Source: an uncultured Alphaproteobacteria bacterium | GTDB taxonomy: Bacteria > Pseudomonadota > Alphaproteobacteria > RF32 > CAG-239 | Direction of reading: 5' to 3' | Assembly: GCA_944392235.1 (NCBI GenBank) | Contig: CALXVZ010000004.1 | Location: forward strand, 54,951-118,950 | Length of the DNA stretch: 64,000 nucleotides | Part shown: in pieces, positions 9,273 through 17,577 of the stretch | Layout: each line of letters begins with the position of its first letter | How positions within the stretch are numbered: the first letter of the stretch is position 1 | Made by a program: the position numbers and the translations under genes | The notes under the pieces: generated by a model | Told to the model about the DNA's origin: nothing | The model's database searches: none | The model's input: the letters and a program-made list of their open reading frames with translations, nothing else

Positions 9273-10337
9273 TTAGTGTGATAGTAAATAATGCAAAATT
9301 TCGCGTTTATTCAACTTATCGCCAAGCACAAGAGATGCAAATATCTGTCCATACTCAAACAAAGTATCGGAAATGTCATTTCCAGAGGTTTTGCGAATAA
9401 AGGCATCAAAGAGCATTTTTTGTTGTTGCAACGGAACATCAATAGCCAAAATCACAATATGGTGGTTGCGAATAATACCGATGAATTTTTCAGCAATACC
9501 AAACACTTTATCATCTTTTTGTAGAGACAGATGATCTTCATTAAAATGGAGAGATACATCGTCTTTATCAGAAACATGAATTTTACATTTTGGAACACCG
9601 ATAAGATATTGATTATGCTCAATAGGTTGAGCAGTCAGACAATCATACGTTGCATCCATATTTCGACACATTTTATTCTGAACTAACCAACGATAATCAA
9701 CGTCCAGATTATCAAGTAATGGGATATAAGTTGGATCATATAGGACACCTTTTTTTGCTGTCCAAACAATAAAATTCCCGCCGGAGAAAAAATCAACACA
9801 GATAATATTGGGAATAAGATGGATTTTACAAAAATCCTTATCATACAAGATAACCTCATAATTTTGATAAACAGCGATTTTTCCATCATCAGCATCCCAA
9901 AATTTCACGATATTATCAATAGAGCCGATAGCATGGCTTTGAGATAAATCATCAACAGTCAAAATGAAGAATGTGTCATTTTTTTTCAAGACAAAATGAT
10001 TGTATGCTCCAAAAAATACAACATTATCATAACCGGCGATTAAATTACCATGAGGATCATAAAATTGATACGATTCCTTTTTTTCAACAGAAAGAGCATA
10101 GTATCCATTTTCAAATACATGAAAGTCAAGTGCGTTTGAGGCAATCAATTGGCAACGATTATCATAAATCTGTAGCATAGATGTTTCGGGATTGATAAGA
10201 TGAAAAAAGCCATTTGGATAAAAGGTCAATTCATTATTTTCTTCATCAATGTTTCTTTCACCGAAAAAGCCCCAATAACAATCTAACGCTTCCAATACAC
10301 TACCTGTTTGTTCAGTAAAATTACAATAATTTTTCAT
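9273..10337 (-). CDS. Orphan beta-repeat (WG/propeller-like) protein
   Basis: A 354-residue protein of unknown function without signal peptide or membrane segment. It contains recurrent strands of the form F-x-NG-Y/F-Y/F-x-L followed by a Y-D-x-x-G turn: FYPNGFFHL...QIYDNRCQLIAS near residue 40, VFENGYYALSV...QFYDPHGNLIAG near residue 75. This recalls WG-repeat or beta-propeller proteins. The gene at 26619 has the same pattern (VFPNGFYFMSV). It is a monocistronic cassette with its own promoter, an SD-less leader ending in ATTATG, and its own terminator. The last ~60 residues look helical. Confidence 0.7.
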   Translation of the reverse strand: MKNYCNFTEQTGSVLEALDCYWGFFGERNIDEENNELTFYPNGFFHLINPETSMLQIYDNRCQLIASNALDFHVFENGYYALSVEKKESYQFYDPHGNLIAGYDNVVFFGAYNHFVLKKNDTFFILTVDDLSQSHAIGSIDNIVKFWDADDGKIAVYQNYEVILYDKDFCKIHLIPNIICVDFFSGGNFIVWTAKKGVLYDPTYIPLLDNLDVDYRWLVQNKMCRNMDATYDCLTAQPIEHNQYLIGVPKCKIHVSDKDDVSLHFNEDHLSLQKDDKVFGIAEKFIGIIRNHHIVILAIDVPLQQQKMLFDAFIRKTSGNDISDTLFEYGQIFASLVLGDKLNKREILHYLLSH

Positions 10338-10380
10338 AATTTAATAATTTAGTGATTTAATAATAAGATTAATTGCCAAA

Positions 10381-10409
10381 ACAATAATAAATATTTGTTA
10401 TTTTGTCAA
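10381..10409 (-). promoter_or_regulatory. Sigma70-type promoter for the orphan gene at 9273-10337
   Basis: On the minus strand TTGACA (10404-10409), 17-base spacer, TATTGT (10381-10386). The leader is about 35-40 bases, AT-rich, lacks a Shine-Dalgarno and ends in ATTATG. The rest of the gap to 10567 shows nothing recognisable. Confidence 0.7.
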
Positions 10410-10567
10410 TAGAAAGTATTTTTCTAATAAATAGGTATAATTAGAAGTTATAAGTAAAAGGCATCAAAGAAATTTTGTTTGTATAGATAGAAGAGAATAG
10501 ATGAAAAGTTTGGATATTTAGAAAGTATAAGAGTTTAAGAGAAACAGAAGTTTTATATAAAAAAAGA

Positions 10568-10589
10568 AAGCAGAGTCGAAACTCTGCTT
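10568..10589 (-). terminator. Terminator after rpsD
   Basis: Stem AAGCAGAGT (10568-10576) / ACTCTGCTT (10581-10589) with a CGAA loop; T-rich run follows on the minus strand. Confidence 0.9.
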
Positions 10590-10644
10590 AAAATTCTGTA
10601 TCTTATAAGTAACTCCAGATAGAGCACTTGATAAATAACAGCTA

Positions 10645-11259
10645 TTATCTTGAGTAGAACTCGATAACCAAGTTTGGTTCCATTTGAGCAGCATAAGGAA
10701 CATCATCAAACTTAGGAACAAAGGAGTATTTAGCTGTCAATTTAGAAGCATCAACTTCCAAGTAAGCAGGGAAGTCACGTGTCTGAGATTGAACAGCAGC
10801 CAAAACGATAGCTAATTGTTTAGATTTTTCGCGAACTTCAATAACGTCACCAGCTTTAACCATGTAAGAAGGGATATTAACTTTCTTACCATTAACTAAG
10901 ATATGACCATGGTTAACAAACTGACGAGCAGCAAAAACTGTAGAAGCGAATTTAGCTTTGTAAACGATATTATCCAAACGAGACTCTAACAAACCGATAA
11001 GGTTTTCAGCAGCATCACCTCTTCTACGAATAGCTTCTACATAATATTTATGGAATTGTTTTTCAGAGATATTACCATAATAAATTTTCATTCTCTGTTT
11101 AGCAATTAATTGTTCACCATAGTCAGTAGTCTTTTTTCTTTTTTGACCATGTTGACCAGGAGCATAATTTCTCTTCAAGATAGGGCTATTAGGATCACCC
11201 CAAAGATTTTGACCGTAACGACGGCTGTTTTTCTTTTTAGCGTTAACAATACTTTTCAT
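10645..11259 (-). CDS. rpsD: 30S ribosomal protein S4
   Basis: A 204-residue S4 protein. Visible are the N-terminal [11 protein letters not shown] and [17 protein letters not shown] segments and the S4 RNA-binding domain ([39 protein letters not shown]) in residues ~90-155. S4 nucleates assembly of the 30S body and in some bacteria represses its own mRNA. As in many alphaproteobacteria the gene stands alone, outside the alpha operon. It has a long structured 5' leader and a strong terminator. The N-terminus lacks the usual zinc-binding Cys, as expected for C-minus S4 forms. Confidence 0.98.
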   Translation of the reverse strand: MKSIVNAKKKNSRRYGQNLWGDPNSPILKRNYAPGQHGQKRKKTTDYGEQLIAKQRMKIYYGNISEKQFHKYYVEAIRRRGDAAENLIGLLESRLDNIVYKAKFASTVFAARQFVNHGHILVNGKKVNIPSYMVKAGDVIEVREKSKQLAIVLAAVQSQTRDFPAYLEVDASKLTAKYSFVPKFDDVPYAAQMEPNLVIEFYSR

Positions 11260-11394
11260 AAAAAAAATCCTTAAAATGGTTAATTAAATTATTGTCCCGA
11301 TAGTTTTGTCGTTGAGATTAACAATCTGCGCAAACGGGGCGTTATGCTAAGGAAAGCAAACCACTCACCAAGCACCGTCCTCTTTCTCGGAAGT
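11260..11394 (-). promoter_or_regulatory. Structured 5' leader of rpsD, candidate S4 autoregulatory RNA
   Basis: About 135 bases of markedly higher GC than the surrounding intergenic DNA lie between the rpsD promoter and its ATG. By eye the RNA can form a closing helix UUCCGA / UCGGGA, a two-part helix ACGG...GUGCU / AGCAU...CCGU, and a small AGAUU-GUU-AAUCU hairpin. GAAAG in the 5' part could pair with CUUUC in the central loop, which would make a pseudoknot. S4 leaders with pseudoknots are known in other bacteria; homology to them is not shown here. Confidence 0.55.
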
Positions 11395-11400
11395 AGCAAC

Positions 11401-11428
11401 ACCATAACTCAAAAAAATAATTTTGCAA
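11401..11428 (-). promoter_or_regulatory. Promoter of rpsD
   Basis: On the minus strand TTGCAA (11423-11428), 16-base spacer, TATGGT (11401-11406); start of transcription near 11394. Confidence 0.6.
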
Positions 11429-11483
11429 GAGTTTTTTTGAAGAAAATCAACAAAATATAGCAAAAAGATGAAGAGCAAAGAAA

Positions 11484-12221
11484 TTAATAAAAATTCTTTC
11501 TAACTTTAGTAAAGATAGGCTCATTAAGATTTTCCAAAATACCATCTTTAAGCTTAAATTGTTTATTCATGCGAGCAGCTAATTCCATATTGTGAGTAGC
11601 GATTAAGGCCGCTAAACCGGTTTCACGAATGACTGCAAGGAGAGCTGAAAAGACATCTTCTGCAGTATTAGGATCAAGATTACCAGTCGGTTCATCAGCA
11701 AGAAGAAGCTTAGGTGAATTAGCTAAAGCTCTAGCGATAGCGACACGTTGCTGTTCACCTCCGGAAAGCTCAGCTGGACGATGTTTCAAGCGATGAGAAA
11801 GTTTAAGTTTATCAAGTAAGAACGCAGCTCTGTCAGAAGCTTCTTTAGGGGATTTACCAGCAATAAGCATAGGCATCATAACGTTTTCGAGAGCAGAAAA
11901 ATCTCCCAAAAGATTATGATATTGATAAACAAATCCGATATAATCACGACGGAGCGTTGTTCTTAAGTCATCAGAAGCTTTAGAAATATTTTCGCCATTA
12001 ATAAAGATACGCCCAGCGGAAGGCTTATCAAGAAGACCTGCGATTTGTAAGAGAGTAGATTTACCGGAACCACTTTGCCCGACAAGAGCAACAACTTCAC
12101 GCTGTTGAATAGTCAGATCCACACCGGAGAGGACTTCAAGAGATTGTTTACCTTGTTTATAATTTTTCACAATACCGCTTAATTGCAGCACAGGAGAGTT
12201 ATTAATAAGATTATTACTCAT
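11484..12221 (-). CDS. lolD: Lipoprotein-releasing ABC transporter, ATPase LolD
   Basis: A 245-residue ABC ATPase of the LolD/MacB group: Walker A GQSGSGKST, Q-loop YQYHNLLGDFSALENV (the LLGDFSALENV stretch is typical of LolD), signature LSGGEQQRVAIARAL, Walker B LLLADEPTGNLD. With LolC/E it extracts lipoproteins from the inner membrane for transfer to LolA. The start is ATG 12221, which overlaps the TAA of the upstream lolC/E gene by 8 bases; a longer reading would overlap that gene far more and is not supported. Confidence 0.95.
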   Translation of the reverse strand: MSNNLINNSPVLQLSGIVKNYKQGKQSLEVLSGVDLTIQQREVVALVGQSGSGKSTLLQIAGLLDKPSAGRIFINGENISKASDDLRTTLRRDYIGFVYQYHNLLGDFSALENVMMPMLIAGKSPKEASDRAAFLLDKLKLSHRLKHRPAELSGGEQQRVAIARALANSPKLLLADEPTGNLDPNTAEDVFSALLAVIRETGLAALIATHNMELAARMNKQFKLKDGILENLNEPIFTKVRKNFY

Positions 12222-13473
12222 AGCGTAAAGCCTCCACAGGATCCATTTTAGCAGCTCTATAAGCCGGATAGAGCGTAGCCAAGAAAGAGAGTAAGAGCGA
12301 TAGTCCGGCAACAGTCAAAACAACGGAAGCTTCGACTTTAGCAGGCAATTGTGACAAGAAATAGATTTCTGCTGCAAACAAATCACGTCCGGCAATAGAT
12401 TGTAAGAATTGACGAATATTTTCGATATTATCGCAGAAAAGGAGCGCTAAGATAACACCGAGAGCGGTTCCGACAACACCAATAAAAGCTCCATCAAGGA
12501 AGAAGATACGCATAATAGCACCTTTAGTAGCCCCCATGGTTCGCAAAACAGCGATATCACGTCCTTTATCTTTCACAAGCATAATTAAGCCAGTAATAAT
12601 GTTAAAAGCGGCTACAAGAATAATGAGAGCCAGAACGATAAACATGACATTACGTTCAACATCAATAGCATTAAAGAAAGCGGAATTAGTCTGTCTATAA
12701 TCATAGACGAAAGCTTTATTGCCGGAAGACTCAATAGCGGCAGCGATAATCTGACGAATATAATCGACATCGGTATTATTTTTTATAGTAACATCAATAC
12801 CAGTAACACCATTACCGAGAGAAAAGAATTTCTGAGCAGCTTCAAGAGGCATAAAGATAAAATTAGCATCATACTCATACATACCGAAATTAAACGTTCC
12901 CCCAACACGATAAGTTTTCATACGAGGGACAGTTCCAAAGACAGTAATTTTTCCATTTGGAGAGAGAAGTGTAACTTCATCACCTTCAATAACTCCGAGT
13001 TTATTAGCCAATCTTTGTCCTAAAACGATAGTATCCCCTTTAAAGAATGTTAGATCAAAATTTTTAAAGCCATCACGAAGCACTTTTTTCTTTTGGATAT
13101 CGGAAGCAGAAATTCCACGCACCATAACTCCTTCAGCAGTATTTCCTGCGGTTGCGAGTAATTGTTTTTCAATCATAGGGATAGCGATATCGACCCCTGG
13201 AATTTTCTTTTCTAAGAGTTTAACAGCTTCCTGATAATTATTAAACGGCACATTACGGATAGCGGCAATACTGATATGACCGTTAATACCCAAGATACGA
13301 TCAAGCAGTTCAGATTTAAAACCATTCATAACGGAAGTAACGATAATAAGCGTGGCAACACCCAAAGCGATACCGATAAAGGCGAAAGAAGTGATAACGG
13401 AAATAAATCCTTCTTTACGTTTAGCGCGCAGATATCTGGCTGCGACAATATTTTCGAATTTAGAAAAAAACAT
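12214..13473 (-). CDS. lolC: Lipoprotein-releasing ABC transporter permease LolC/LolE
   Basis: A 419-residue permease of the LolC/LolE family. An N-terminal membrane segment (residues ~20-45, with the conserved MNGFKSELLDRILGINGH stretch after it) is followed by a large periplasmic domain and three C-terminal membrane segments containing AVLRTMGATKGAIMRIFF and ending in YPAYRAAKMDPVEALRYE. Alphaproteobacteria usually have one permease that forms a homodimer with LolD. ATG 13473 follows AAGGAG by 7 bases; the in-frame TTG two codons earlier is less likely. Confidence 0.93.
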   Translation of the reverse strand: MFFSKFENIVAARYLRAKRKEGFISVITSFAFIGIALGVATLIIVTSVMNGFKSELLDRILGINGHISIAAIRNVPFNNYQEAVKLLEKKIPGVDIAIPMIEKQLLATAGNTAEGVMVRGISASDIQKKKVLRDGFKNFDLTFFKGDTIVLGQRLANKLGVIEGDEVTLLSPNGKITVFGTVPRMKTYRVGGTFNFGMYEYDANFIFMPLEAAQKFFSLGNGVTGIDVTIKNNTDVDYIRQIIAAAIESSGNKAFVYDYRQTNSAFFNAIDVERNVMFIVLALIILVAAFNIITGLIMLVKDKGRDIAVLRTMGATKGAIMRIFFLDGAFIGVVGTALGVILALLFCDNIENIRQFLQSIAGRDLFAAEIYFLSQLPAKVEASVVLTVAGLSLLLSFLATLYPAYRAAKMDPVEALRYE

Positions 13474-13565
13474 CAGCAAACTCCTTATTTAATACACCAT
13501 AAACGCAACGATAAAACTTGCAAGAAGAAAACCCTTTTTCCCACAAAAAAGGTAATCTAAAGAGA

Positions 13566-13594
13566 TTGACAACATATAAAAAGAAAAATAAGAT
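13566..13594 (+). promoter_or_regulatory. Sigma70-type promoter for the orphan gene at 13641
   Basis: TTGACA (13566-13571), 17-base spacer, TAAGAT (13589-13594). This places transcription start downstream of earlier in-frame start codons and so supports ATG 13641. Confidence 0.7.
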
Positions 13595-13640
13595 GTTTCA
13601 ACAAAGAAAATTATTATTAAAACTATTAAAAACAACAATT

Positions 13641-14456
13641 ATGGAAAAAATAAATTTACAACAATTAAATGATATCGGACGAAAAATTGGATACCCGTTT
13701 TACGTATTTAAAGACGGCAGTTACGGAAAGAAATATGTAAATGGTTCAATGAATACGATAATGATAGTCAAAGGTGAATTTGAAGCAGAAATTTTACAAG
13801 AAGAGAGTTTTACAAAACAAGTATATCAGAAAAATGAAATGCCAAGATCAACCGGTCCTATCATAGAGCTTGCGAAGAAAGTAACTTTAGAAAGTATGAA
13901 AAGAGCTGAATGCGGGGGAAGAGTCCATAAAGATGGTCATATAACTGATAGCAAGACGTTTTTCTATACCGAAGAGATAAGCGGTTATATTTTGTGGGTA
14001 AATCCGGAAAAGGGAGCTCCTCAGGGATATAGAGCGCTTTGTAGTGTTCCTGAGTATCATGAAATGTGTATGATTAATACTAGATTTGATACACATTTAC
14101 CTGAAGCAATAGAAGGTTTAGCTGATGGATATGCCAATACAAAAGAGATATACAAAGCTTTTAGGCAGAGATTAATTAAAACGGAAGCTTGGGAGTATAT
14201 TGATAATTACGCTAAAAACGGTCTTAATCAGCATGATTGTTTTATGATGTCATATACTGAACTTAAAGTGCTAAGTGAAGCAAATGAAAAAATTATACCA
14301 TTATTGGGTATGTGGTATGGAATAGGATTATTTGTAACATCAAGTTTGGGACATGATGATTTTAAGGGCATGCAACTAAACAAAGATGGATTTTTTTCGT
14401 TTGGGACACTAGATATTATGAAAAAAGTTAAGGTCATTCCATGCTTTTGGATTTAA
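13641..14456 (+). CDS. Orphan cytosolic protein, unknown function
   Basis: A 271-residue protein with no recognised domain, signal peptide or membrane segment. It begins MEKINLQQLNDIGRKIG and is rich in aromatic residues, with a Cys/His-containing stretch near residues 75-90 (ECGGRVHKDGH) and a C-terminal MWYGIGLFVTSSLGHDD segment. The start at 13641 is chosen because the promoter's -10 box lies at 13589-13594. The leader has no Shine-Dalgarno and ends in ATTATG, as in the other orphan cassettes. A terminator follows. Function not assigned. Confidence 0.65.
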   Translation: MEKINLQQLNDIGRKIGYPFYVFKDGSYGKKYVNGSMNTIMIVKGEFEAEILQEESFTKQVYQKNEMPRSTGPIIELAKKVTLESMKRAECGGRVHKDGHITDSKTFFYTEEISGYILWVNPEKGAPQGYRALCSVPEYHEMCMINTRFDTHLPEAIEGLADGYANTKEIYKAFRQRLIKTEAWEYIDNYAKNGLNQHDCFMMSYTELKVLSEANEKIIPLLGMWYGIGLFVTSSLGHDDFKGMQLNKDGFFSFGTLDIMKKVKVIPCFWI

Positions 14457-14464
14457 TAGCAAAG

Positions 14465-14499
14465 AAAGAGGTTTGTCACAAAGATAAACCTCTTTTTTT
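14465..14499 (+). terminator. Terminator of the orphan gene at 13641
   Basis: Stem AAAGAGGTTT (14465-14474) / AAACCTCTTT (14486-14495) with an 11-base loop, then T residues. Confidence 0.85.
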
Positions 14500-14514
14500 A
14501 TGACAAGTATAAAA

Positions 14515-14544
14515 AAAGGACAACGTTTCACAACGTCATCCTTT
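14515..14544 (-). terminator. Terminator of the orphan gene at 14604
   Basis: Imperfect stem: outer AAAGGA / TCCTTT (14515-14520 / 14539-14544) and inner ACGTT / AACGT; a T run follows on the minus strand. Confidence 0.7.
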
Positions 14545-14603
14545 ATCACAAAAACACAAAAAATCTATTGTCTCACGACAATTTTAGATCTAATCGAACT
14601 AAA

Positions 14604-15263
14604 CTACAATAAATCATCTCTACGACTATGCTGATGAGCCGGTGTCTGAGATTTAGTCAAAGAGGAACAATGTTTTTTTCCTTTTTTAGAAAGAAAATCA
14701 CCTTGTTCACGAGGTAAATATTCCTGCAAACAAAAATTCCCTCTAAGAGAAACCCTAGAAACCAATTTACTCAAATCAGGCATCATAGAAACGAGTATAA
14801 AAAGATTTTCATTTCGAGAGTTCTTCAGCAAATGGATAGCTGAGAATTCTTCCGGACAGCTAAAAAAAGCTTCAACATACCATCCACCCTTATTAACAAA
14901 GTGAATAACAGCCTTTTTATCTCTATCCAAAAAAGCCCAAAGAGCCTCAATTTTACCTCCGGAATTCAAGATTCTGAGATATCTCAAGATAATATCCAAA
15001 GCAGTCACATCATGAGCTGCAAACAGACAACTATCTTCAGAAAAAGTAACTTTTTGAGAAACATCAGGAAGGACATGTCTCGAAATAATGTCTTCCAAGA
15101 AATTACCAATCTTTTTGATAGGCAAACTTGGATAAGCTTGCATAAATTCACAAAAACCGGCAGGCTTATTATTTTTAGCTCTACCCAAATTTTGACTAGC
15201 AAGGGCTGCTAAAAGCTCCTTAGCATCAGACCATAAAACGGTCTTAACAATTTTTTCATTCAT
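14604..15263 (-). CDS. Orphan protein, unknown function
   Basis: A 219-residue protein, no signal peptide or clear membrane segment. The first ~160 residues look like a compact mixed fold with leucine-rich helices (DIILRYLRILN) and a short WYVEAFFSCPEEF segment. The last ~40 residues are basic and Ser/Gln/His-rich, probably disordered. Nothing recognisable. It is an independent unit with a TTGACA promoter, SD-less leader ending in ATTATG, and its own terminator; it is convergent with the orphan gene at 13641. Confidence 0.6.
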   Translation of the reverse strand: MNEKIVKTVLWSDAKELLAALASQNLGRAKNNKPAGFCEFMQAYPSLPIKKIGNFLEDIISRHVLPDVSQKVTFSEDSCLFAAHDVTALDIILRYLRILNSGGKIEALWAFLDRDKKAVIHFVNKGGWYVEAFFSCPEEFSAIHLLKNSRNENLFILVSMMPDLSKLVSRVSLRGNFCLQEYLPREQGDFLSKKGKKHCSSLTKSQTPAHQHSRRDDLL

Positions 15264-15296
15264 AATAATATATATTTAATAAGTAATACAAAAACA

Positions 15297-15324
15297 AGCA
15301 TATGAGAAATATTTTTTTTGTCAA
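15297..15324 (-). promoter_or_regulatory. Sigma70-type promoter for the orphan gene at 14604-15263
   Basis: On the minus strand TTGACA (15319-15324), 16-base spacer, TATGCT (15297-15302), then an AT-only leader ending in ATTATG. Confidence 0.75.
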
Positions 15325-15418
15325 ATATTTTTTTTATATAAAAGTGTATTTAGATATTAAAAAATCCAATCAAAGAAGAAGATGATTGGATTTTATGTAT
15401 GAAAATGCTTTTAGAAAA

Positions 15419-15982
15419 CTATTTAAGAGTAACTAAATCATCTGCGATAGTTTTAGCTAAAAGGCTTAAAAGTTTACTTTGAGCAGGAATATAAGCATCA
15501 TAATCGCCATCAACATCGAGAGTTTGTGCAAATTGTCCTTGCTTTAAGAGGCGACCTTTAGCATTTTTTATAAAGTAGGATGCGTGTAAAACAGCATTTT
15601 CGTCAAGGCGACCGTTAATTTTCTGAATTTCAACCCAAACAGAATATTTATAGTTTTTACGTAAAGTTGTTTTATTTTCAATAATAGCATTAGGGAAGAT
15701 GAGTCTTAAATCATCATTAAGCACTTGTTGAATAAGTTTATCAGGAGCCGCCCCCCAACGATTAAACTCATCAATATTGAGTTGATAATCATATTTGCCG
15801 AGAGTTGTGATTTGCGGTTTAGCTTGTTCAACTGGTAAGAGAACATTTCCGACAAGAATATTCTGCGAAAAGTCCGAATAAACCTGTTGAGTTTCATTAA
15901 GAGCGACCGGTTGATAAAAATTAGGATTTTTACTGGCGCAAGCAGAAACAGTAAATAATAAAAGCAGTAACCAAAATTTTTT
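15419..15982 (-). CDS. ABC-transport auxiliary lipoprotein (PqiC/YmbA-like)
   Basis: A 187-residue lipoprotein: hydrophobic N-terminus, lipobox TVSAC with Cys near residue 15, then a mature domain resembling the PqiC/ABC_trans_aux family (NILVGNVLLP, NRWGAAPDKLIQQVLNDDL). Such outer-membrane lipoproteins accompany MCE-type lipid transport systems. It is the last gene of the permease-ATPase-MCE operon. Start ATG 15982 is chosen because GGAAAGG lies 8 bases before it, and it begins 5 bases after the MCE gene's stop. Confidence 0.8.
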   Translation of the reverse strand, partial: KKFWLLLLLFTVSACASKNPNFYQPVALNETQQVYSDFSQNILVGNVLLPVEQAKPQITTLGKYDYQLNIDEFNRWGAAPDKLIQQVLNDDLRLIFPNAIIENKTTLRKNYKYSVWVEIQKINGRLDENAVLHASYFIKNAKGRLLKQGQFAQTLDVDGDYDAYIPAQSKLLSLLAKTIADDLVTLK

Positions 15983-15986
15983 CATT

Positions 15987-16829
15987 TTATTCATCCTTTC
16001 CAGTAATAATAGCACTAGGATACATTTGGAGATAATCCGTTAAATTTTTAAGAGAAGCGGCTGCAGCATTCATATTATCAATTAAAGCAGAAATTTGAGC
16101 AGCATTTTCGCTCATCATTAAATCAATAGATTTAGCAGCCCCGCCAACATTTTGAGCAGCGGTTCCGAATTCTGCTACCATTTTAGACGTATTATTTTTA
16201 TTTTCTTTCAACAAATGATCAACAGTATCCAAAGTAGAATCCATCTTTTCGAGCAACGGCGGTAATTGTTTTTCAAGAGACTGAGTAATATTATGAATAT
16301 CATCAGCAATTTGCGTAATAGGCAGCACCTGAATACTCTTGGAAATTTCCGCAAAAGGAGAACCGATTGTAGGAATTTCAAATTCATTTTTAGCTTGTTC
16401 ATGTAGAATAATTTGAGATTTAGGGAACATATCAAGTTCAACCAAGAGCTGACCGGTAATAACAGAATTAATAGCCAGACGAGCTCTCAAGCCATCCTGA
16501 ATAAATTTATCCAAACGAGCTCTTTCATCACGATTATTAGTAATTAAAGATTTCCCGTTATAAATTTTGGCATAGACCGGGATAAGAAATTGCATAGTTT
16601 GCAAATCAGCCTGAAGCCTCACTTCTGTAACTTCACCGATTTTAACCCCTTTAAACAAGACAGGAGCACCCACATCAAGTCCTTTGACAGACTCATCAAA
16701 ATACATAACGACAATAGATTCGTTATCAGAGAATTTAGATTTCAAGAAATAAGCTAACATCAGGAACAAAGAAAGCAATCCGATGCTGACAAATAAACCA
16801 ATCATTTTCAAATTAGGCTGTTTGACCAT
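15987..16829 (-). CDS. mlaD: MCE-domain lipid transport protein (MlaD-like)
   Basis: A 280-residue protein with one N-terminal membrane segment (residues ~10-30), a single MCE domain (VMYFDESVKGLDVGAPVLFKG at ~40-60, then GVKIGEVTEV), and a long helical C-terminus. MCE proteins form hexameric rings in the periplasm that shuttle phospholipids between membranes, energised by MlaE/MlaF. ATG 16829 follows AGAGG by 8 bases; the upstream in-frame GTG is less likely. The start overlaps the end of the ATPase gene by 17 bases, showing translational coupling. Confidence 0.9.
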   Translation of the reverse strand: MVKQPNLKMIGLFVSIGLLSLFLMLAYFLKSKFSDNESIVVMYFDESVKGLDVGAPVLFKGVKIGEVTEVRLQADLQTMQFLIPVYAKIYNGKSLITNNRDERARLDKFIQDGLRARLAINSVITGQLLVELDMFPKSQIILHEQAKNEFEIPTIGSPFAEISKSIQVLPITQIADDIHNITQSLEKQLPPLLEKMDSTLDTVDHLLKENKNNTSKMVAEFGTAAQNVGGAAKSIDLMMSENAAQISALIDNMNAAAASLKNLTDYLQMYPSAIITGKDE

Positions 16830-17577
16830 TTTCGACACCTCTGGTTAAAAATTCAAGAATTTCGGGATTAGGAGGAGACTGAAGCATTTGTTTAGGATTG
16901 CCTCTTCCTGTAATATTTTTCACTTTACCATCAAGAAAGATAGAGTTATTACCGATAGCAAAAATAGATTGCAGTTCATGAGTAACAACAACAAAAGTTG
17001 TTCCAAGAGTTTGATTAAGTTCCAGAATAAGATCATCCAAACGCTTAGAACTGATAGGATCAAGTCCGGCGGAAGGTTCGTCGCAATAAACGATTTTAGG
17101 ATCAAGAGCCAGAGCTCTGGAAAGGGCAGCTCTTTTTTTCATACCGCCGGAGATTTCAGAAGGATAAAAATCTTCAAAACCGGACAATCCGGTAAGTGCC
17201 AGTTTATAAGAAGCGATTTCAGAAATTTCCTTTTTAGAAAAATTAGAATATAGTTCTAACGGCATAGAAACATTTTCTTTCAATGTCATTGAAGAGAATA
17301 GGGCTCCACTCTGATAAAGCACACCGCAATTTTTCATAATTTCCGTCTGTTGTAAAGGTGAAGCATCTGAGAAATTTTGCCCATTCACAAGAACTTTTCC
17401 TTGGACAGGCGTAACCAATCCTGTAAGAACACGAAGCATACTACTTTTGCCACAGCCGCTAGCACCCATAATAATGAAGATATCCTTTTCGTTGACAGAG
17501 AAATTGATATCATCAAACAAGATAAAATCGCCATAGGCAACTCGGAGATTTTTGACTGTAATTACTTCATTTGTCAT
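16813..17577 (-). CDS. mlaF: ABC transporter ATPase (MlaF-like)
   Basis: A 254-residue ATPase with Walker A GASGCGKSS, signature ISGGMKKRAALSRAL and Walker B VYCDEPSAGLDP. The GGMKKR form of the signature and SAGLDPI are characteristic of MlaF-type ATPases of retrograde lipid transporters. It energises the MlaE permease encoded just upstream, whose stop overlaps this start by 4 bases. Confidence 0.92.
   Translation of the reverse strand: MTNEVITVKNLRVAYGDFILFDDINFSVNEKDIFIIMGASGCGKSSMLRVLTGLVTPVQGKVLVNGQNFSDASPLQQTEIMKNCGVLYQSGALFSSMTLKENVSMPLELYSNFSKKEISEIASYKLALTGLSGFEDFYPSEISGGMKKRAALSRALALDPKIVYCDEPSAGLDPISSKRLDDLILELNQTLGTTFVVVTHELQSIFAIGNNSIFLDGKVKNITGRGNPKQMLQSPPNPEILEFLTRGVENGQTA

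Noticed and set aside
11281-11400. Possible stand-alone ncRNA (tmRNA, SRP RNA or 6S RNA) upstream of rpsD
   Set aside because: No SRP GGAAGG-type core or tmRNA tag-like reading was found, and the element sits exactly between a promoter and the rpsD start, so a leader is the simpler reading.
12222-12311. N-terminal extension of LolD into the lolC/E gene
   Set aside because: The extra 30 codons overlap conserved lolC/E sequence; ATG 12221 gives the standard LolD length and a typical 8-base overlap.
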